39,178 nucleotides of DNA from Rhodomicrobium udaipurense JA643 (GCF_000636015.1 NZ_JFZJ01000020.1:1-39178), one strand, 5' to 3'. Positions 1-7,461 are shown, numbered from the stretch's first letter. The notes: a model not told the origin generated them from the sequence alone. Made by a program: numbers and translations.

Positions 1-2
1 AG

Positions 3-440
3 CGCCTGACCTTCGTCGCCTGCGGCACCATCGATACGGGCGCGGGCGAGGCCATGGGCCAGCGACTTACCGCCCTGTTCGAAGGGCTGAACGAGGTGAT
101 GCGCGCCCATGCGCCCGACGAGGCCGCCATCGAGGAAACCTTCGTCAACACGAACGCGCGCGCGGCGCTGAAGCTCGGTCAGGCGCGGGGCGTGGCGCTT
201 CTGGTCCCGGCAAGGCTCGGCCTCAGCGTCGCCGAATACGCGCCCAATTCGATCAAGAAGACCGTCACCGGGGCGGGACACGCCGACAAGCTTCAGATCC
301 GCACGATGCTGCGCTATCTCCTGCCCAAGGCGCAGCCCGCCACGCCCGACGCCGCCGACGCGCTCGCCGTCGCCATCTGCCACGCCCATCACCGGCGCGC
401 GCTCGCTATACGGGCGGCGGCGCTTTCAACTCCGGCTTGA
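3..440 (+). CDS. ruvC: Crossover junction endodeoxyribonuclease RuvC, C-terminal part (5' end outside window)
   Basis: RuvC is the Holliday-junction resolvase that cuts recombination intermediates processed by RuvAB. The open frame runs from the window edge, so the start and the first catalytic acid are missing. The visible 145 residues carry the typical RuvC core ([18 protein letters not shown], then [19 protein letters not shown]) and the C-terminal acidic motif [15 protein letters not shown], whose aspartates are catalytic in the family. ruvA follows 600 bp downstream on the same strand, interrupted by a convergent cupin gene whose 3' end overlaps this one by 35 bp. Identification is secure; only the length is unknown. 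Confidence 0.95.
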   Translation, partial: RLTFVACGTIDTGAGEAMGQRLTALFEGLNEVMRAHAPDEAAIEETFVNTNARAALKLGQARGVALLVPARLGLSVAEYAPNSIKKTVTGAGHADKLQIRTMLRYLLPKAQPATPDAADALAVAICHAHHRRALAIRAAALSTPA

Positions 441-873
441 GGTCGCCGGACTTCAGCGCGGCGATGATTTCTTCCGCAAGCGGTTCCAGATCCGGCAGCA
501 GAACGACGCTCTCCTGCTCGCTGGCATCCGTCCGCGCGATCACCGCTGAAGTCGGCTTGTCGCTCAGGTTTACGGGCAGGTGCGGCACGCCCGCAGGGAT
601 ATAAAGCAGGTCGCCTGCACGCGTCAGAGTCCGATGCTGGAGCCGGTCGCCGTAAAGCGTCCACGCCTCGCCGTCGAGAACGTAGATGGCCGTCTCGTGC
701 TTCTCGTGCAGATGCACCTTCGCGCGGCCGCCCGGCGGGACCGTCAGCAGATGCATGCAGATAGCCTCGGAGCCGACGGTCTCGGCGGCGATGCCGCGCC
801 GGTAAGTCAGGCCCTGCTTTCCATCGTAAGTCGTCTCCGCCCTTACAAGCCTGCATTCGGGTTCGTTGCTCAT
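406..873 (-). CDS. Small single-domain cupin protein
   Basis: A 155-residue protein with one cupin beta-barrel. Cupin motif 1 is visible as [20 protein letters not shown] (HxH, then Glu and Gly) and motif 2 as [16 protein letters not shown], which fits the G-x5-P-x-G-x2-H-x3-N consensus. The His and Glu metal ligands are therefore present, so it should bind a divalent metal. The N-terminus reads [16 protein letters not shown], similar to uncharacterised cupins that sense or process a small acid, but I cannot name a substrate. No signal peptide or membrane segment is seen. It lies between ruvC and ruvA on the opposite strand, and its 3' end overlaps ruvC by 35 bp. It is probably an independent transcript. 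Confidence 0.85.
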   Translation of the reverse strand: MSNEPECRLVRAETTYDGKQGLTYRRGIAAETVGSEAICMHLLTVPPGGRAKVHLHEKHETAIYVLDGEAWTLYGDRLQHRTLTRAGDLLYIPAGVPHLPVNLSDKPTSAVIARTDASEQESVVLLPDLEPLAEEIIAALKSGDLKPELKAPPPV

Positions 874-1040
874 GAGCCTCCCTGTGTCTGGTTATTTTCC
901 GGATCATGTAAGCGTCGTTCGCGCGCTTGCCGTCGCTACACACGGAGAAATCGAGAAGAATTGAAGCCCTGACGGGGCGATGTGCCACGGAGCGCAAAAC
1001 CGTCTCGCGCCCACGATGCCGACTCGGGTTATGCTGAGGC

Positions 1041-1670
1041 ATGATTGGAAAGCTCAAAGGCATCGTCGACGCGGTGGGCGCGGACCACGCCATCATCGAT
1101 GTTGGCGGCGTCGGCTATGAAGTCGCATGCTCGCCGCGAACGCTGGGCGCGCTGAAGCCCGGCGAACCGGTAGCGCTTTCCATCGAAACATATGTCCGCG
1201 AGGACGCGATCAAGCTTTACGGCTTCCTCTCCGAAGCCGAGCGCGGCTGGTTCCGCCTCCTGCAAAGCGTTCAGGGCGTCGGCGCGAAGGTGGCGCTGTC
1301 CATCCTCGCGACGCTCGATTCGGCGCAGCTCGCGCAGGCCATCGCCATGCAGGACCGCGTGAGCGTGACGCGTGCGCCGGGTGTCGGCCCGAAGGTGGCG
1401 CTCCGCATCGTGAACGAACTCAAGGACAAGGCCCCGCCTCTCGCTTTCAGCGTCGCAGCCATCGCCGCGCCCGCCTCCGGCTCGGCATCGGCCGCGATAC
1501 CCGCCTCCGCAGCGCCCTCTCCCGCGGCGGAGGCGGTTTCCGCCCTCGTGAACCTCGGCTACGCGCCGCTTCAGGCGAATGCCGCGATCTCGACCGCGCT
1601 TGGCAAGGCCGGCGAGGACGCGCGAACCGAGGATCTCATTCGTCTTGGCCTCAAGGATCTCGCGCGCTGA
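1041..1670 (+). CDS. ruvA: Holliday junction branch migration protein RuvA
   Basis: RuvA is the DNA-binding subunit that clamps Holliday junctions and loads the RuvB motor. The 209-residue product starts [13 protein letters not shown], the usual OB-fold N-terminus. Two helix-hairpin-helix segments follow ([17 protein letters not shown] and [20 protein letters not shown]). A Pro/Ala/Ser-rich linker at about residues 136-160 leads to the C-terminal domain III ([18 protein letters not shown]) that contacts RuvB. Length and domain order are normal. In most Alphaproteobacteria ruvB follows directly; here the next gene is a TRAP binding protein, so ruvB must be elsewhere. Confidence 0.96.
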   Translation: MIGKLKGIVDAVGADHAIIDVGGVGYEVACSPRTLGALKPGEPVALSIETYVREDAIKLYGFLSEAERGWFRLLQSVQGVGAKVALSILATLDSAQLAQAIAMQDRVSVTRAPGVGPKVALRIVNELKDKAPPLAFSVAAIAAPASGSASAAIPASAAPSPAAEAVSALVNLGYAPLQANAAISTALGKAGEDARTEDLIRLGLKDLAR

Positions 1671-1838
1671 AACTTGACGCGCTTCGTTCATCCCCGGAAG
1701 GCAGCCGGTCGCCTGTTCTTGCAGGCCTTTCTCACGTGAAACCGGCATCTGATCGAGTCGCTGCGGCGCTCCCAAATCGAGCCGTCCGCCCCCAACCTTG
1801 CCCTTTGCGCGAGGTTGGCGAACGAAATCGCGCTCGTG

Positions 1839-1866
1839 TTGCTTGAGACTGCCTAAAACTTATCGT
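1839..1866 (+). promoter_or_regulatory. Possible weak sigma-70 promoter for dctP
   Basis: TTGCTT at 1839-1844 and TATCGT at 1861-1866 are separated by 16 bp and sit about 25 bp before the chosen dctP start. Both boxes deviate from consensus, so this is only a candidate. Confidence 0.25.
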
Positions 1867-1892
1867 AAATGCTCCTGAGACCGGGAGGGGCT

Positions 1893-3020
1893 ATGACGGG
1901 CACATTCACGATTCTGCGCGCGGCAGCGTTCGCGCTTGTTTGCGTGGCGGCGGGGGCATTCGCTGTATCGCCCGCGCGCGCTCAGGCTCCTGCCGAAGGG
2001 CCGCTGGAACTCCACTTTTCTCATATCGGGGCCGAGGGGTCGCTGTACTACGTTTCAGCGGAAGAATATGCGCGTCGCGTGGAAGCGATGTCGCGCGGGC
2101 GCATCCGCATCGTTCTTCACCCGAAAAGCGGGCTTGGCGGCGACGCAGAAGTGCTGAAGAAGATGCTGAAGAACGAGGTCGACATTTCGGTCATCGGCAC
2201 GCCGATGTCGAATGTTGCGGGCGAATTCGGCGTGTTCGAAATGCCGTTCCTCGTGCGCAACCGCACCCACGTACGGCAGTTCCGCGATAAGGCCATGAAG
2301 CAGTATCTTCAGGGTGCCGCGAACGCCAAGGGCTACCAGCTTCTTGCCATGTGGGAACTCGGCTTCCGGCAGATCCTGAACAACAAGCGCCCTGTGGAGG
2401 GGCCCGGAACGCTGAAGGGCCTCAAGCTGCGCGTGCCCAAGGGTGAATGGCGCATCAAGATGTTCAAGGCTTACGGCGTCGAGCCGCTCCCCGTCGAGTT
2501 CAAGGACGTGTACGCGGGTATTCAGCGCGGCGAACTGGACGGTATCGAATCCACGCTAGACCTGATCTACGGCGAAAATATTCACAAGGTGCAGCAATAT
2601 CTGACGCTCTCCTATCACCTTTACACGCCGGGGTTCCTCATCATGCCGAAGGAGCGTTATCAGGCGCTTCCCACCTCGGCTCGCGCGATCCTGACCAAGG
2701 TCGGCCTCGAAATGCAGGATTGGGTGCTCGACCGGGGCGAGAAGATCGAGGCGGAAATCGTCCAGAAGATGGGATTGAAGACGAATGAGGCCGACCGCCT
2801 TGCCTTCACGCTCCAGAGCCTGACAATCTACAAGGAGTATGCGCGGGTTCCCGCGCAGAAGGCGCTCATCAAGCTCATTTTCGAATCGGACGTGAACCCG
2901 CTCGCGATCGACGCGCTGAGGGGCCGGGGATCGTTCGCCGCGGGTGCGGGATCGAAAGGCGACGACGCCAGGGCGGACGACGCGGGCACCGATGCCAAGA
3001 ACTCTTGGGCGCCTCGCTGA
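1893..3020 (+). CDS. dctP: TRAP transporter solute-binding protein, DctP family
   Basis: Periplasmic binding component of a tripartite ATP-independent transporter for a carboxylate-type solute. I chose the ATG at 1893 over the in-frame one at 1869 because a GGAGGGG Shine-Dalgarno sits just before it and the product then begins with a clean signal peptide (MTGTFTILRAAAFALVCVAA, cleavage likely after SPARAQA). The mature part has family landmarks: LHFSHIGAEGSLYY, LRVPKGEWRIKMFKAYGVEP with the substrate-carboxylate arginine region, and DVYAGIQRGELDGIES. No dctQ or dctM membrane genes flank it, so it is an orphan. The last ~25 codons (Asp/Ala/Gly-rich, ending KNSWAPR) are low complexity and run into a 45-bp repeat that also supplies the stop codon. 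The substrate is unknown. Confidence 0.88.
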   Translation: MTGTFTILRAAAFALVCVAAGAFAVSPARAQAPAEGPLELHFSHIGAEGSLYYVSAEEYARRVEAMSRGRIRIVLHPKSGLGGDAEVLKKMLKNEVDISVIGTPMSNVAGEFGVFEMPFLVRNRTHVRQFRDKAMKQYLQGAANAKGYQLLAMWELGFRQILNNKRPVEGPGTLKGLKLRVPKGEWRIKMFKAYGVEPLPVEFKDVYAGIQRGELDGIESTLDLIYGENIHKVQQYLTLSYHLYTPGFLIMPKERYQALPTSARAILTKVGLEMQDWVLDRGEKIEAEIVQKMGLKTNEADRLAFTLQSLTIYKEYARVPAQKALIKLIFESDVNPLAIDALRGRGSFAAGAGSKGDDARADDAGTDAKNSWAPR

Positions 3021-3065
3021 GAACTCTTGGGCGCCGATGCCAAGAACTCCCGGGCACCTCGCTGA
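2991..3065 (+). repeat. 45-bp partial tandem repeat at the dctP stop codon
   Basis: A 30-bp segment at 2991-3020 (begins GATGCCAAGAACTC, ends CCTCGCTGA) recurs at 3036-3065 with a few substitutions. A 15-bp spacer at 3021-3035 itself repeats the middle of the unit (GAACTCTTGGGCGCC). The first copy encodes the end of DctP and its TGA; the second lies downstream. This looks like a recent local duplication that may have redefined the protein's C-terminus. Confidence 0.75.
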
Positions 3066-3372
3066 TTTGCGCGGGGCGGCTGCCCTTGAGGTGCGCCCGC
3101 TGATTGCACTGCCTGACGACTCGACCATATACCTGTCAGCTGTGGCAACCGGTCAGATGGCATATGTTCCGGTTGCGGCCGAGAACTCCGCATGAACCCG
3201 CTCAATTCGATTCCATTGCGCGGATGGTGCATCGTGGAAGCAAGGTGGCGCTTGCGTCGCGCGGGGCGAAGCGGCTGCGGCGGCGTCGCCCGGCAAAAGA
3301 CACGGCAGACGGCGACGATTCGAGGCGCTGATATTTCGCTTCGGAACCCCTGCCATTGCGAGGAGGCTTGAT
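3021..3372 (+). other. Intergenic stretch between dctP and a small membrane-protein gene
   Basis: About 350 bp. It starts with the repeat copy described for dctP. After that I see no convincing gene, hairpin terminator or promoter. Short frames cross it in several phases without a ribosome site. An AGGAGG near the end belongs to the gene at 3373. Confidence 0.5.
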
Positions 3373-3816
3373 ATGTCCCGTCGGGAACAAGATCTGATCG
3401 ACTATATCGACGACAAGTCGCAGAACGAGGACGAAACCGCGTTCCTCCCCGTGCGCCCGGATGGCTACCCGGACAGTTGGACCGTCTTTTTCCTCGGCAT
3501 CTTGTTCGGCGTCGCGGCTGGCGCGCTGATTCCCGTCTCGCCCTGGCTGGGCGGAACCCTCGTATTCGGCGGTTACGGCGCGGCGGCATTGACGATGACC
3601 GGAACGCGAAATCGCGTCTCACGGGCGCTGCGCTTCGGCTTTGCCGTTTTCGCCGCGATTGGCGCCGCGATCGTCACGGGCATGATCGCGTGGCCGGTAA
3701 TGACACGCTCCGTGGTCGACGCGGCAGCGGAGACGAACCTCGTGTTCCTCTCTGTCGCATTGCTGCCTTGGCTTCTCGCAACGTTCCGCTACATCCACAT
3801 CCGCATTCCGGACTGA
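3373..3816 (+). CDS. Small inner-membrane protein of unknown function
   Basis: A 147-residue protein with a strong AGGAGG ribosome site before the ATG. The first 35 residues are hydrophilic and acidic (MSRREQDLIDYIDDKSQNED). Four hydrophobic segments follow: about 37-55 (VFFLGILFGVAAGALIPV), 58-75, 88-110 (FAVFAAIGAAIVTGMIAWPV) and 122-140 (LVFLSVALLPWLLATFRYI). This predicts a four-helix membrane protein with a cytoplasmic N-terminal tail. I do not recognise a family. It stands alone between dctP and a secreted Gly-rich protein and does not look like a TRAP DctQ, although the four-helix size is similar. Confidence 0.75.
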   Translation: MSRREQDLIDYIDDKSQNEDETAFLPVRPDGYPDSWTVFFLGILFGVAAGALIPVSPWLGGTLVFGGYGAAALTMTGTRNRVSRALRFGFAVFAAIGAAIVTGMIAWPVMTRSVVDAAAETNLVFLSVALLPWLLATFRYIHIRIPD

Positions 3817-4011
3817 GACAGGGCTTTTTGCCGTTGCGGGGCTCGCGTCGGCAGGTGCGTCGAGGCAGATTGTCCGGGCCGCTCTTCGAGTGTCCCGGCG
3901 ATCGCCAGATCCAGCCTTTCGAGATAAATCGTTACAATCTGAGCGATGAACGGCCACAATCCTTCGCCAGATTGATCGTGCCGAGGGGGTTCCGTCATGG
4001 AGACCACCTGA

Positions 4012-4389
4012 ATGAAAAAAAACATGTATCTGACGCTCGCCCTGCTAACCGGGGCCTTTACGTGGAGCGTCGGCCAAACGTCGGCGATGGCGAATGCCGC
4101 CGCGATGGGCGTCGGTGCAGTTCAGAGCGAAGCCGCGCAGAAGAGCGATGTCATCAAGGTTCATGGACCTTGGGGCGGTCGAGGCTGGGGTTATGGCGGT
4201 CCCGGTTGGGGGCGTGGTCCCGGCTGGGGTTACGGCGGCGGCTGGCGCCGAGGCCCCGGGTGGGGCGGTCCGCGCTATTACGGCGGCTGGGGCGGTTGGG
4301 GTCCCTATTACGGTTGGCGTCCGCCGTATTATGGACCTGCCTGCCGCTGGCGCTGCGGTCCCTATCGCTGCTGGCGCGTCTGCTGGTAA
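4012..4389 (+). CDS. Secreted Gly/Trp/Tyr/Arg-rich protein
   Basis: A 125-residue protein. Residues 1-27 form a Sec signal peptide (MKKNMYLTLALLTGAF, then an AMA/ANA-type cleavage region). After a short spacer ending DVIKVHGPW, the rest is built of Gly-Trp, Gly-Tyr and Pro-Gly-Trp-Gly units (for example GWGYGGPGWGRGPGW). It ends in a Cys/Trp/Arg-rich tail, CRWRCGPYRCWRVCW, with four cysteines that could form disulfides. Similar small GW/GY-rich exported proteins are common in Hyphomicrobiales, but their role is not established; a surface or envelope structural role is only a guess. A GGAG ribosome site precedes the ATG and a strong terminator follows. Confidence 0.8.
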   Translation: MKKNMYLTLALLTGAFTWSVGQTSAMANAAAMGVGAVQSEAAQKSDVIKVHGPWGGRGWGYGGPGWGRGPGWGYGGGWRRGPGWGGPRYYGGWGGWGPYYGWRPPYYGPACRWRCGPYRCWRVCW

Positions 4390-4425
4390 GCGGCCCGCTA
4401 CAGTCTCGCACCGCACATGAGACGC

Positions 4426-4455
4426 AAAGGGCCGCTTCGTGCGGCCCTTTCTTGT
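4426..4455 (+). terminator. Rho-independent terminator
   Basis: Perfect 10-bp stem AAAGGGCCGC / GCGGCCCTTT (4426-4435 and 4441-4450) with a 5-nt TTCGT loop, followed by a short T-rich tail. It ends the transcript of the Gly-rich secreted protein. Confidence 0.9.
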
Positions 4456-4701
4456 TCCGAACGCTGTGCGGCTAGAAAGTCTCCGATACGGCCTGCCGCA
4501 ATATTATCCCTTTCACTTCAATATCGTTTTGGCATATACTTACATTTCGGTTTCGGATTGCTAGAAGGGCATAGATTTTATTTAGATCGTGATAATGAAA
4601 TTCCGTGTTCGACGTTGCGCGGATAGCCGTCAGAAGCGAGTTTAGCGCAGGCCTGTACTTTGCAGGTATCGTTGTTTGCGCGAACACTGGAGAGGCTTCG
4701 A
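4456..4701 (+). promoter_or_regulatory. AT-rich leader upstream of the DUF937 gene
   Basis: About 245 bp, noticeably AT-richer than its surroundings at about 4500-4600. It probably carries the promoter of the gene at 4702, but no well-spaced -35/-10 pair stands out. A 71-codon minus-strand frame crosses it (4472-4687), but it has no recognisable product. Including the terminator, the gene-free stretch is 312 bp. Confidence 0.4.
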
Positions 4702-5880
4702 ATGGCCACCAATCTTTTATCGACCATCACGCAGTCGTTTACTCCCGATGTCGTCGGGAAACTGGCTTCGACGCTTGGACTTGAACAGCAGGCGGCTCAA
4801 AAAGGAATCTCGGCGGGCATTCCCGGCATCCTGACGGGCCTCGCGAACATGGCGCAGGGCTCCGACGGTCCGAAGCGGATCGGATACGCCCTCTCCCAAT
4901 CGGAAAATATCGTCGGCCGCGACGCCGTCAGCAGCGGCGACATTATCGGCAGCCTTCTCGGCTCGAACCGGGACATCCTGCAAACCGGCTGGAGCCTCAT
5001 ATCGTCGCTCATCGGCGGCGGAACCCTCGACACGCTTGCGTCTCGCCTCGCCCAGTATGCCGGTCTCGGCCAAGGCTCCGCGAAAAAGCTGATCGGCTTC
5101 CTTGCGCCCGTCGTGCTTGCCTATCTGAAGCGGCACCAGACCGCCGCCGGTCTCGACAATCAGGGCCTTGCCAGCATGCTAGTCAGCCAGAAAGGCGAGT
5201 TCGAGCGTGCCATTCCCAGCGCTTCCGGCGGTCGCCCCTTGCAGGACACGCCGCACGAAGCGCGCACCTCGTCTCCGGCCTATCGTCAGCGCACGACGGC
5301 GGCCACCGGTGGCACGAACTGGGCCTATTGGCTGCTTCCGGCGCTCATCATCGCGGGTGCGGCGCTTTACTTCTGGCCGAACGAAAACAAGGTGCAGGAA
5401 GCCGAGCAGATCAACCGGAACACGCGTTCGGTCACGCCCTCGCCCGAAGCAAAGCGCGGCGAGCCAACGACAACCGGCACGGCTGAAACCGGCCGAAGCG
5501 CGGCTACGAACGATAGCGCCGCGCCCCTGCCCCCCCAGCAATCCGCGGTCGCGGGGACGTCGGCCGTCGCTCTGCAAAACGATATCCTGACAAACATCTC
5601 GCGCCTTCAGGCGGCGCTCGCCGGTATCAAGGATACCGGGTCCGCTCAGGCGGCAATCGGCGAAATCCGCGATATATCGGATCGCTTCGCCAGCCTGAAG
5701 ACAAAGGCCCAGCAGCTTACCCCCGAGGCAAGGCAGGCTCTGGCGCAGGCGGTGCAACAGCGCGTCCCCGATCTCAATTCTACGCTCGACCGTATCGGCA
5801 ACGAGATCAATCTCGGTGGCGAGGCCAAGCCGGTTATGGATACGCTGAAAAACGAACTGGCCAAGCTGTCCCGAGCCTGA
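4702..5880 (+). CDS. DUF937 (YidB-like) protein with a single transmembrane helix
   Basis: A 392-residue product from the ATG at 4702, chosen because GGAGAGG lies about 6 bases upstream; an in-frame ATG at 4660 has no such site. Residues 1-170 match the DUF937 pattern: helical repeats rich in Gly and Leu such as VVGKLASTLGLEQQAAQKGI, GIPGILTGLANMA and KLIGFLAPVVLAYLKRH. A single membrane helix WAYWLLPALIIAGAALYFW lies near residue 215. A Ser/Thr/Pro/Ala-rich linker and a C-terminal helical region (ILTNISRLQAALAGIKDTGS, then LAQAVQQRVPDLNSTLDRI) follow, probably periplasmic. The family's biochemical role is unknown. It is probably monocistronic. Confidence 0.8.
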   Translation: MATNLLSTITQSFTPDVVGKLASTLGLEQQAAQKGISAGIPGILTGLANMAQGSDGPKRIGYALSQSENIVGRDAVSSGDIIGSLLGSNRDILQTGWSLISSLIGGGTLDTLASRLAQYAGLGQGSAKKLIGFLAPVVLAYLKRHQTAAGLDNQGLASMLVSQKGEFERAIPSASGGRPLQDTPHEARTSSPAYRQRTTAATGGTNWAYWLLPALIIAGAALYFWPNENKVQEAEQINRNTRSVTPSPEAKRGEPTTTGTAETGRSAATNDSAAPLPPQQSAVAGTSAVALQNDILTNISRLQAALAGIKDTGSAQAAIGEIRDISDRFASLKTKAQQLTPEARQALAQAVQQRVPDLNSTLDRIGNEINLGGEAKPVMDTLKNELAKLSRA

Positions 5881-5926
5881 GACGACAGAGGCCCTATCGC
5901 GAACCGCCGCCCGGCGCCTTCCAAAC

Positions 5927-5959
5927 GCCTGCGTTCAGGTGAGAAGCCTGAACGCAGGC
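5927..5959. terminator. Perfect 13-bp hairpin between convergent genes
   Basis: GCCTGCGTTCAGG (5927-5939) pairs exactly with CCTGAACGCAGGC (5947-5959) around a 7-nt loop. It lies between the DUF937 gene and the convergent HdeD gene, so it probably terminates both, although there is no long T tract on either strand. Confidence 0.75.
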
Positions 5960-5969
5960 TGTTCGGCGG

Positions 5970-6569
5970 TCACGGGCGATACTCGACCTGTTCCGGGCTG
6001 ACATCGCGGCTGGCGAGCGCCGTCATGATCAGCGCAATGCCGTACATCAGAAGATAAACTCCAACGAGGACGCCCAGCACCCACGCGGAATCCAGCGGGA
6101 AGCCGCTGATGATGATGCCGGCGAGGACGAGATCCACCAGGCCGCTGAAAAGCATCCAGCCCCACGAGTTGAGCACACGGCGGTGGGAGAACGCGGCGAA
6201 GATCTGCGTTATCCCTTGCGCGAAGAAGAACGCCGCGAGGATGAGCGTCAAGGACAGGACGCCGACAAGCGGTTGGCGCAGCAGATAGACCCCGACCGCG
6301 ATGGCGAGTGCCGCGCCTAGGAACGACCAGATCGAGCCGGGAACCTCGCGGCCGGTGAAGAACGTGGCGAGACCGATGATCCCGCCAAAGATGAAGAACC
6401 AGCCCGCCAGCTTGACTGCGACGACGGTCGTCAGATACGCCGCGCCGATAGCGAGGGCGCCGAGCACGGCCAGAAGGACGCCCTGAATGAGAAAGAGAAT
6501 CCAGTGATCGTGAATGACCTCCCGCTCACGCTGGGGGGTGACGTTCAAGTCGGAACTTGCGCTACTCAT
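5970..6569 (-). CDS. HdeD-family (DUF308) integral membrane protein
   Basis: A 199-residue protein when started at the ATG at 6569, preceded by AAGGTG; an upstream in-frame ATG at 6647 would add a basic, non-conserved leader. Six hydrophobic segments occur in the usual HdeD pattern, including LFLIQGVLLAVLGALAIGAA, LAGWFFIFGGIIGLATFF, LIWSFLGAALAIAVGVYLL-like, LSLTLILAAFFFAQGITQI and VLGVLVGVYLLMYGIALIM. The paired GW-F/GWMLFSG motifs of the family are present. HdeD proteins were named from acid-resistance islands in enterobacteria, but in Alphaproteobacteria their function is undefined. No acid-resistance partners are present nearby. Confidence 0.85.
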   Translation of the reverse strand: MSSASSDLNVTPQREREVIHDHWILFLIQGVLLAVLGALAIGAAYLTTVVAVKLAGWFFIFGGIIGLATFFTGREVPGSIWSFLGAALAIAVGVYLLRQPLVGVLSLTLILAAFFFAQGITQIFAAFSHRRVLNSWGWMLFSGLVDLVLAGIIISGFPLDSAWVLGVLVGVYLLMYGIALIMTALASRDVSPEQVEYRP

Positions 6570-6722
6570 TGTTACACCTTGCGATTGCGCTTCGAGACGC
6601 GGCGTCGCGCGGTGCCTTTCGGAAACGCTCCGCGCCGCCCGCGTCATGGTGCCGCATTCGGGTTAGAGCAGCCGTAAGGGAGGGATCTGAAACTTAATAA
6701 AATGAGGGCCTTCGGAACTGGC

Positions 6723-7037
6723 TTACATCACGCGACCGCCAGAGCCGAGTTCGAGAACCGCGTCGACGACCGCATCCATCTTTTCGCGCGCGACGTCGGC
6801 GAACGAGTCGGCGACGGCGAGAGGCTCGTGGTCCCGGGTGTTTTTTTCGGCCTCGAAGTGCAGGAGCGCCGCGACAACCATCATCGCGTCCCTCAGGCAG
6901 GCTGGGCAGGCCGAAACTTGCGCCTCATTCAGGTGCTCGTCGATGGTGCCGAGGAGCTTCTGCACGAGTGCATATTGATGGCTTTCCTTGAAGCCGCAGT
7001 CATGCCGATCGGCGAGATCCGACATTCGTTCCAACAT
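6723..7037 (-). CDS. Uncharacterised 104-aa protein, divergent from the hup operon
   Basis: I prefer the ATG at 7037 (MLERMSDLADRHDCGFKESH) over the upstream one at 7175, because the extra residues are non-conserved-looking and come from the AT-rich regulatory region. The product is hydrophilic and mostly helical, with a CPAC motif (residues ~43-46) in EAQVSACPACLRDAMMVVAA and a further Cys near residue 14. It could bind metal or form a disulfide. No family recognised. It is divergently oriented from hupS and shares about 420 bp of upstream DNA, so it may be co-regulated with hydrogenase, but nothing in the sequence proves that. Confidence 0.6.
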   Translation of the reverse strand: MLERMSDLADRHDCGFKESHQYALVQKLLGTIDEHLNEAQVSACPACLRDAMMVVAALLHFEAEKNTRDHEPLAVADSFADVAREKMDAVVDAVLELGSGGRVM

Positions 7038-7111
7038 TGATTGCAACCTTGAGGATGGAGCACACGGGATTGTGAAATGTCCTCGCCTGAAAAAGCGCGT
7101 TTTTTGGGGAC

Positions 7112-7163
7112 GCAAAATTGTATAATTTGCGACTATTTGTCCTACCCATTGTATGGAACAATG
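7112..7163. promoter_or_regulatory. Two inverted repeats in the hup upstream region
   Basis: A loose dyad GCAAA-N9-TTTGC spans 7112-7130 and a perfect one CATTGT-N5-ACAATG spans 7147-7163. They lie about 240-290 bp before the predicted hupS transcription start, a distance compatible with an enhancer-binding protein. The second contains TTG and CAA half sites 7 bp apart; the HupR site known from Rhodobacter capsulatus is TTG-N5-CAA, so this is similar but not a match. Confidence 0.4.
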
Positions 7164-7377
7164 CGAGAAAGGCATACGCCCACAAGCCCGAGACCGCTCG
7201 TGAGGACGCCAGCAGATGACGCAACATCATGCGCGGCGAGTGCGGCGAAACTGCCTGCGACAAAGTGGAAGAAGAGTGACCGCTTTGGCAAGCCAGCCTA
7301 CCCTGGAAATAGAGGAATTCGAAACCGGCAGCACGCCGTCTAGCGCCAACATAATGTTTTAATTGATATTTTTACTT

Positions 7378-7394
7378 TGGCATGACCATTGCTT
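7378..7394 (+). promoter_or_regulatory. Sigma-54 (RpoN) -24/-12 promoter of hupSLC
   Basis: TGGCATG-ACCA-TTGCTT matches the consensus TGGCACG-N4-TTGCW with the invariant GG (7379-7380) and GC (7391-7392) exactly 10 bp apart. Transcription would begin near 7404, giving a 5' leader of about 58 nt before the hupS ATG at 7462. The element also shows that the longer in-frame start at 7363 cannot be used, since it lies upstream of the transcript. Confidence 0.85.
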
Positions 7395-7461
7395 CAAAGG
7401 CGAGGAAATCCGGCCGAGGGATGCCGGTCAAACGAACCATCGCGCGAAGGAAACGCCGGTC

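Larger units (their letters stand above)
7038..7461. other. Shared upstream region between the 104-aa gene and hupS
   Basis: 424 bp without a supported gene. It contains, in order, the two dyads at 7112-7163, a GC-rich middle, an AT-rich patch at 7348-7377 with a short palindrome AACAT-A-ATGTT (7348-7358) that could favour DNA bending, and the -24/-12 promoter at 7378-7394. Confidence 0.6.

Noticed and set aside
2944..3195. 83-codon plus-strand frame after dctP whose last third looks protein-like
   Set aside because: It starts inside dctP in another frame and runs through the repeat; no ribosome site and no recognisable family.
4472..4687. 71-codon minus-strand frame in the AT-rich region before the DUF937 gene
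   Set aside because: No recognisable product or convincing ribosome site; more likely a promoter region.
7363..7461. Longer start for hupS giving 33 extra residues
   Set aside because: The sigma-54 promoter lies inside this extension, so it would not be transcribed; the Tat signal and ribosome site support 7462.
7038..7461. Search for an exact HupR box TTG-N5-CAA upstream of hupS
   Set aside because: Only near matches with 6 or 7 bases between the half sites were found, so no HupR site is claimed as such.
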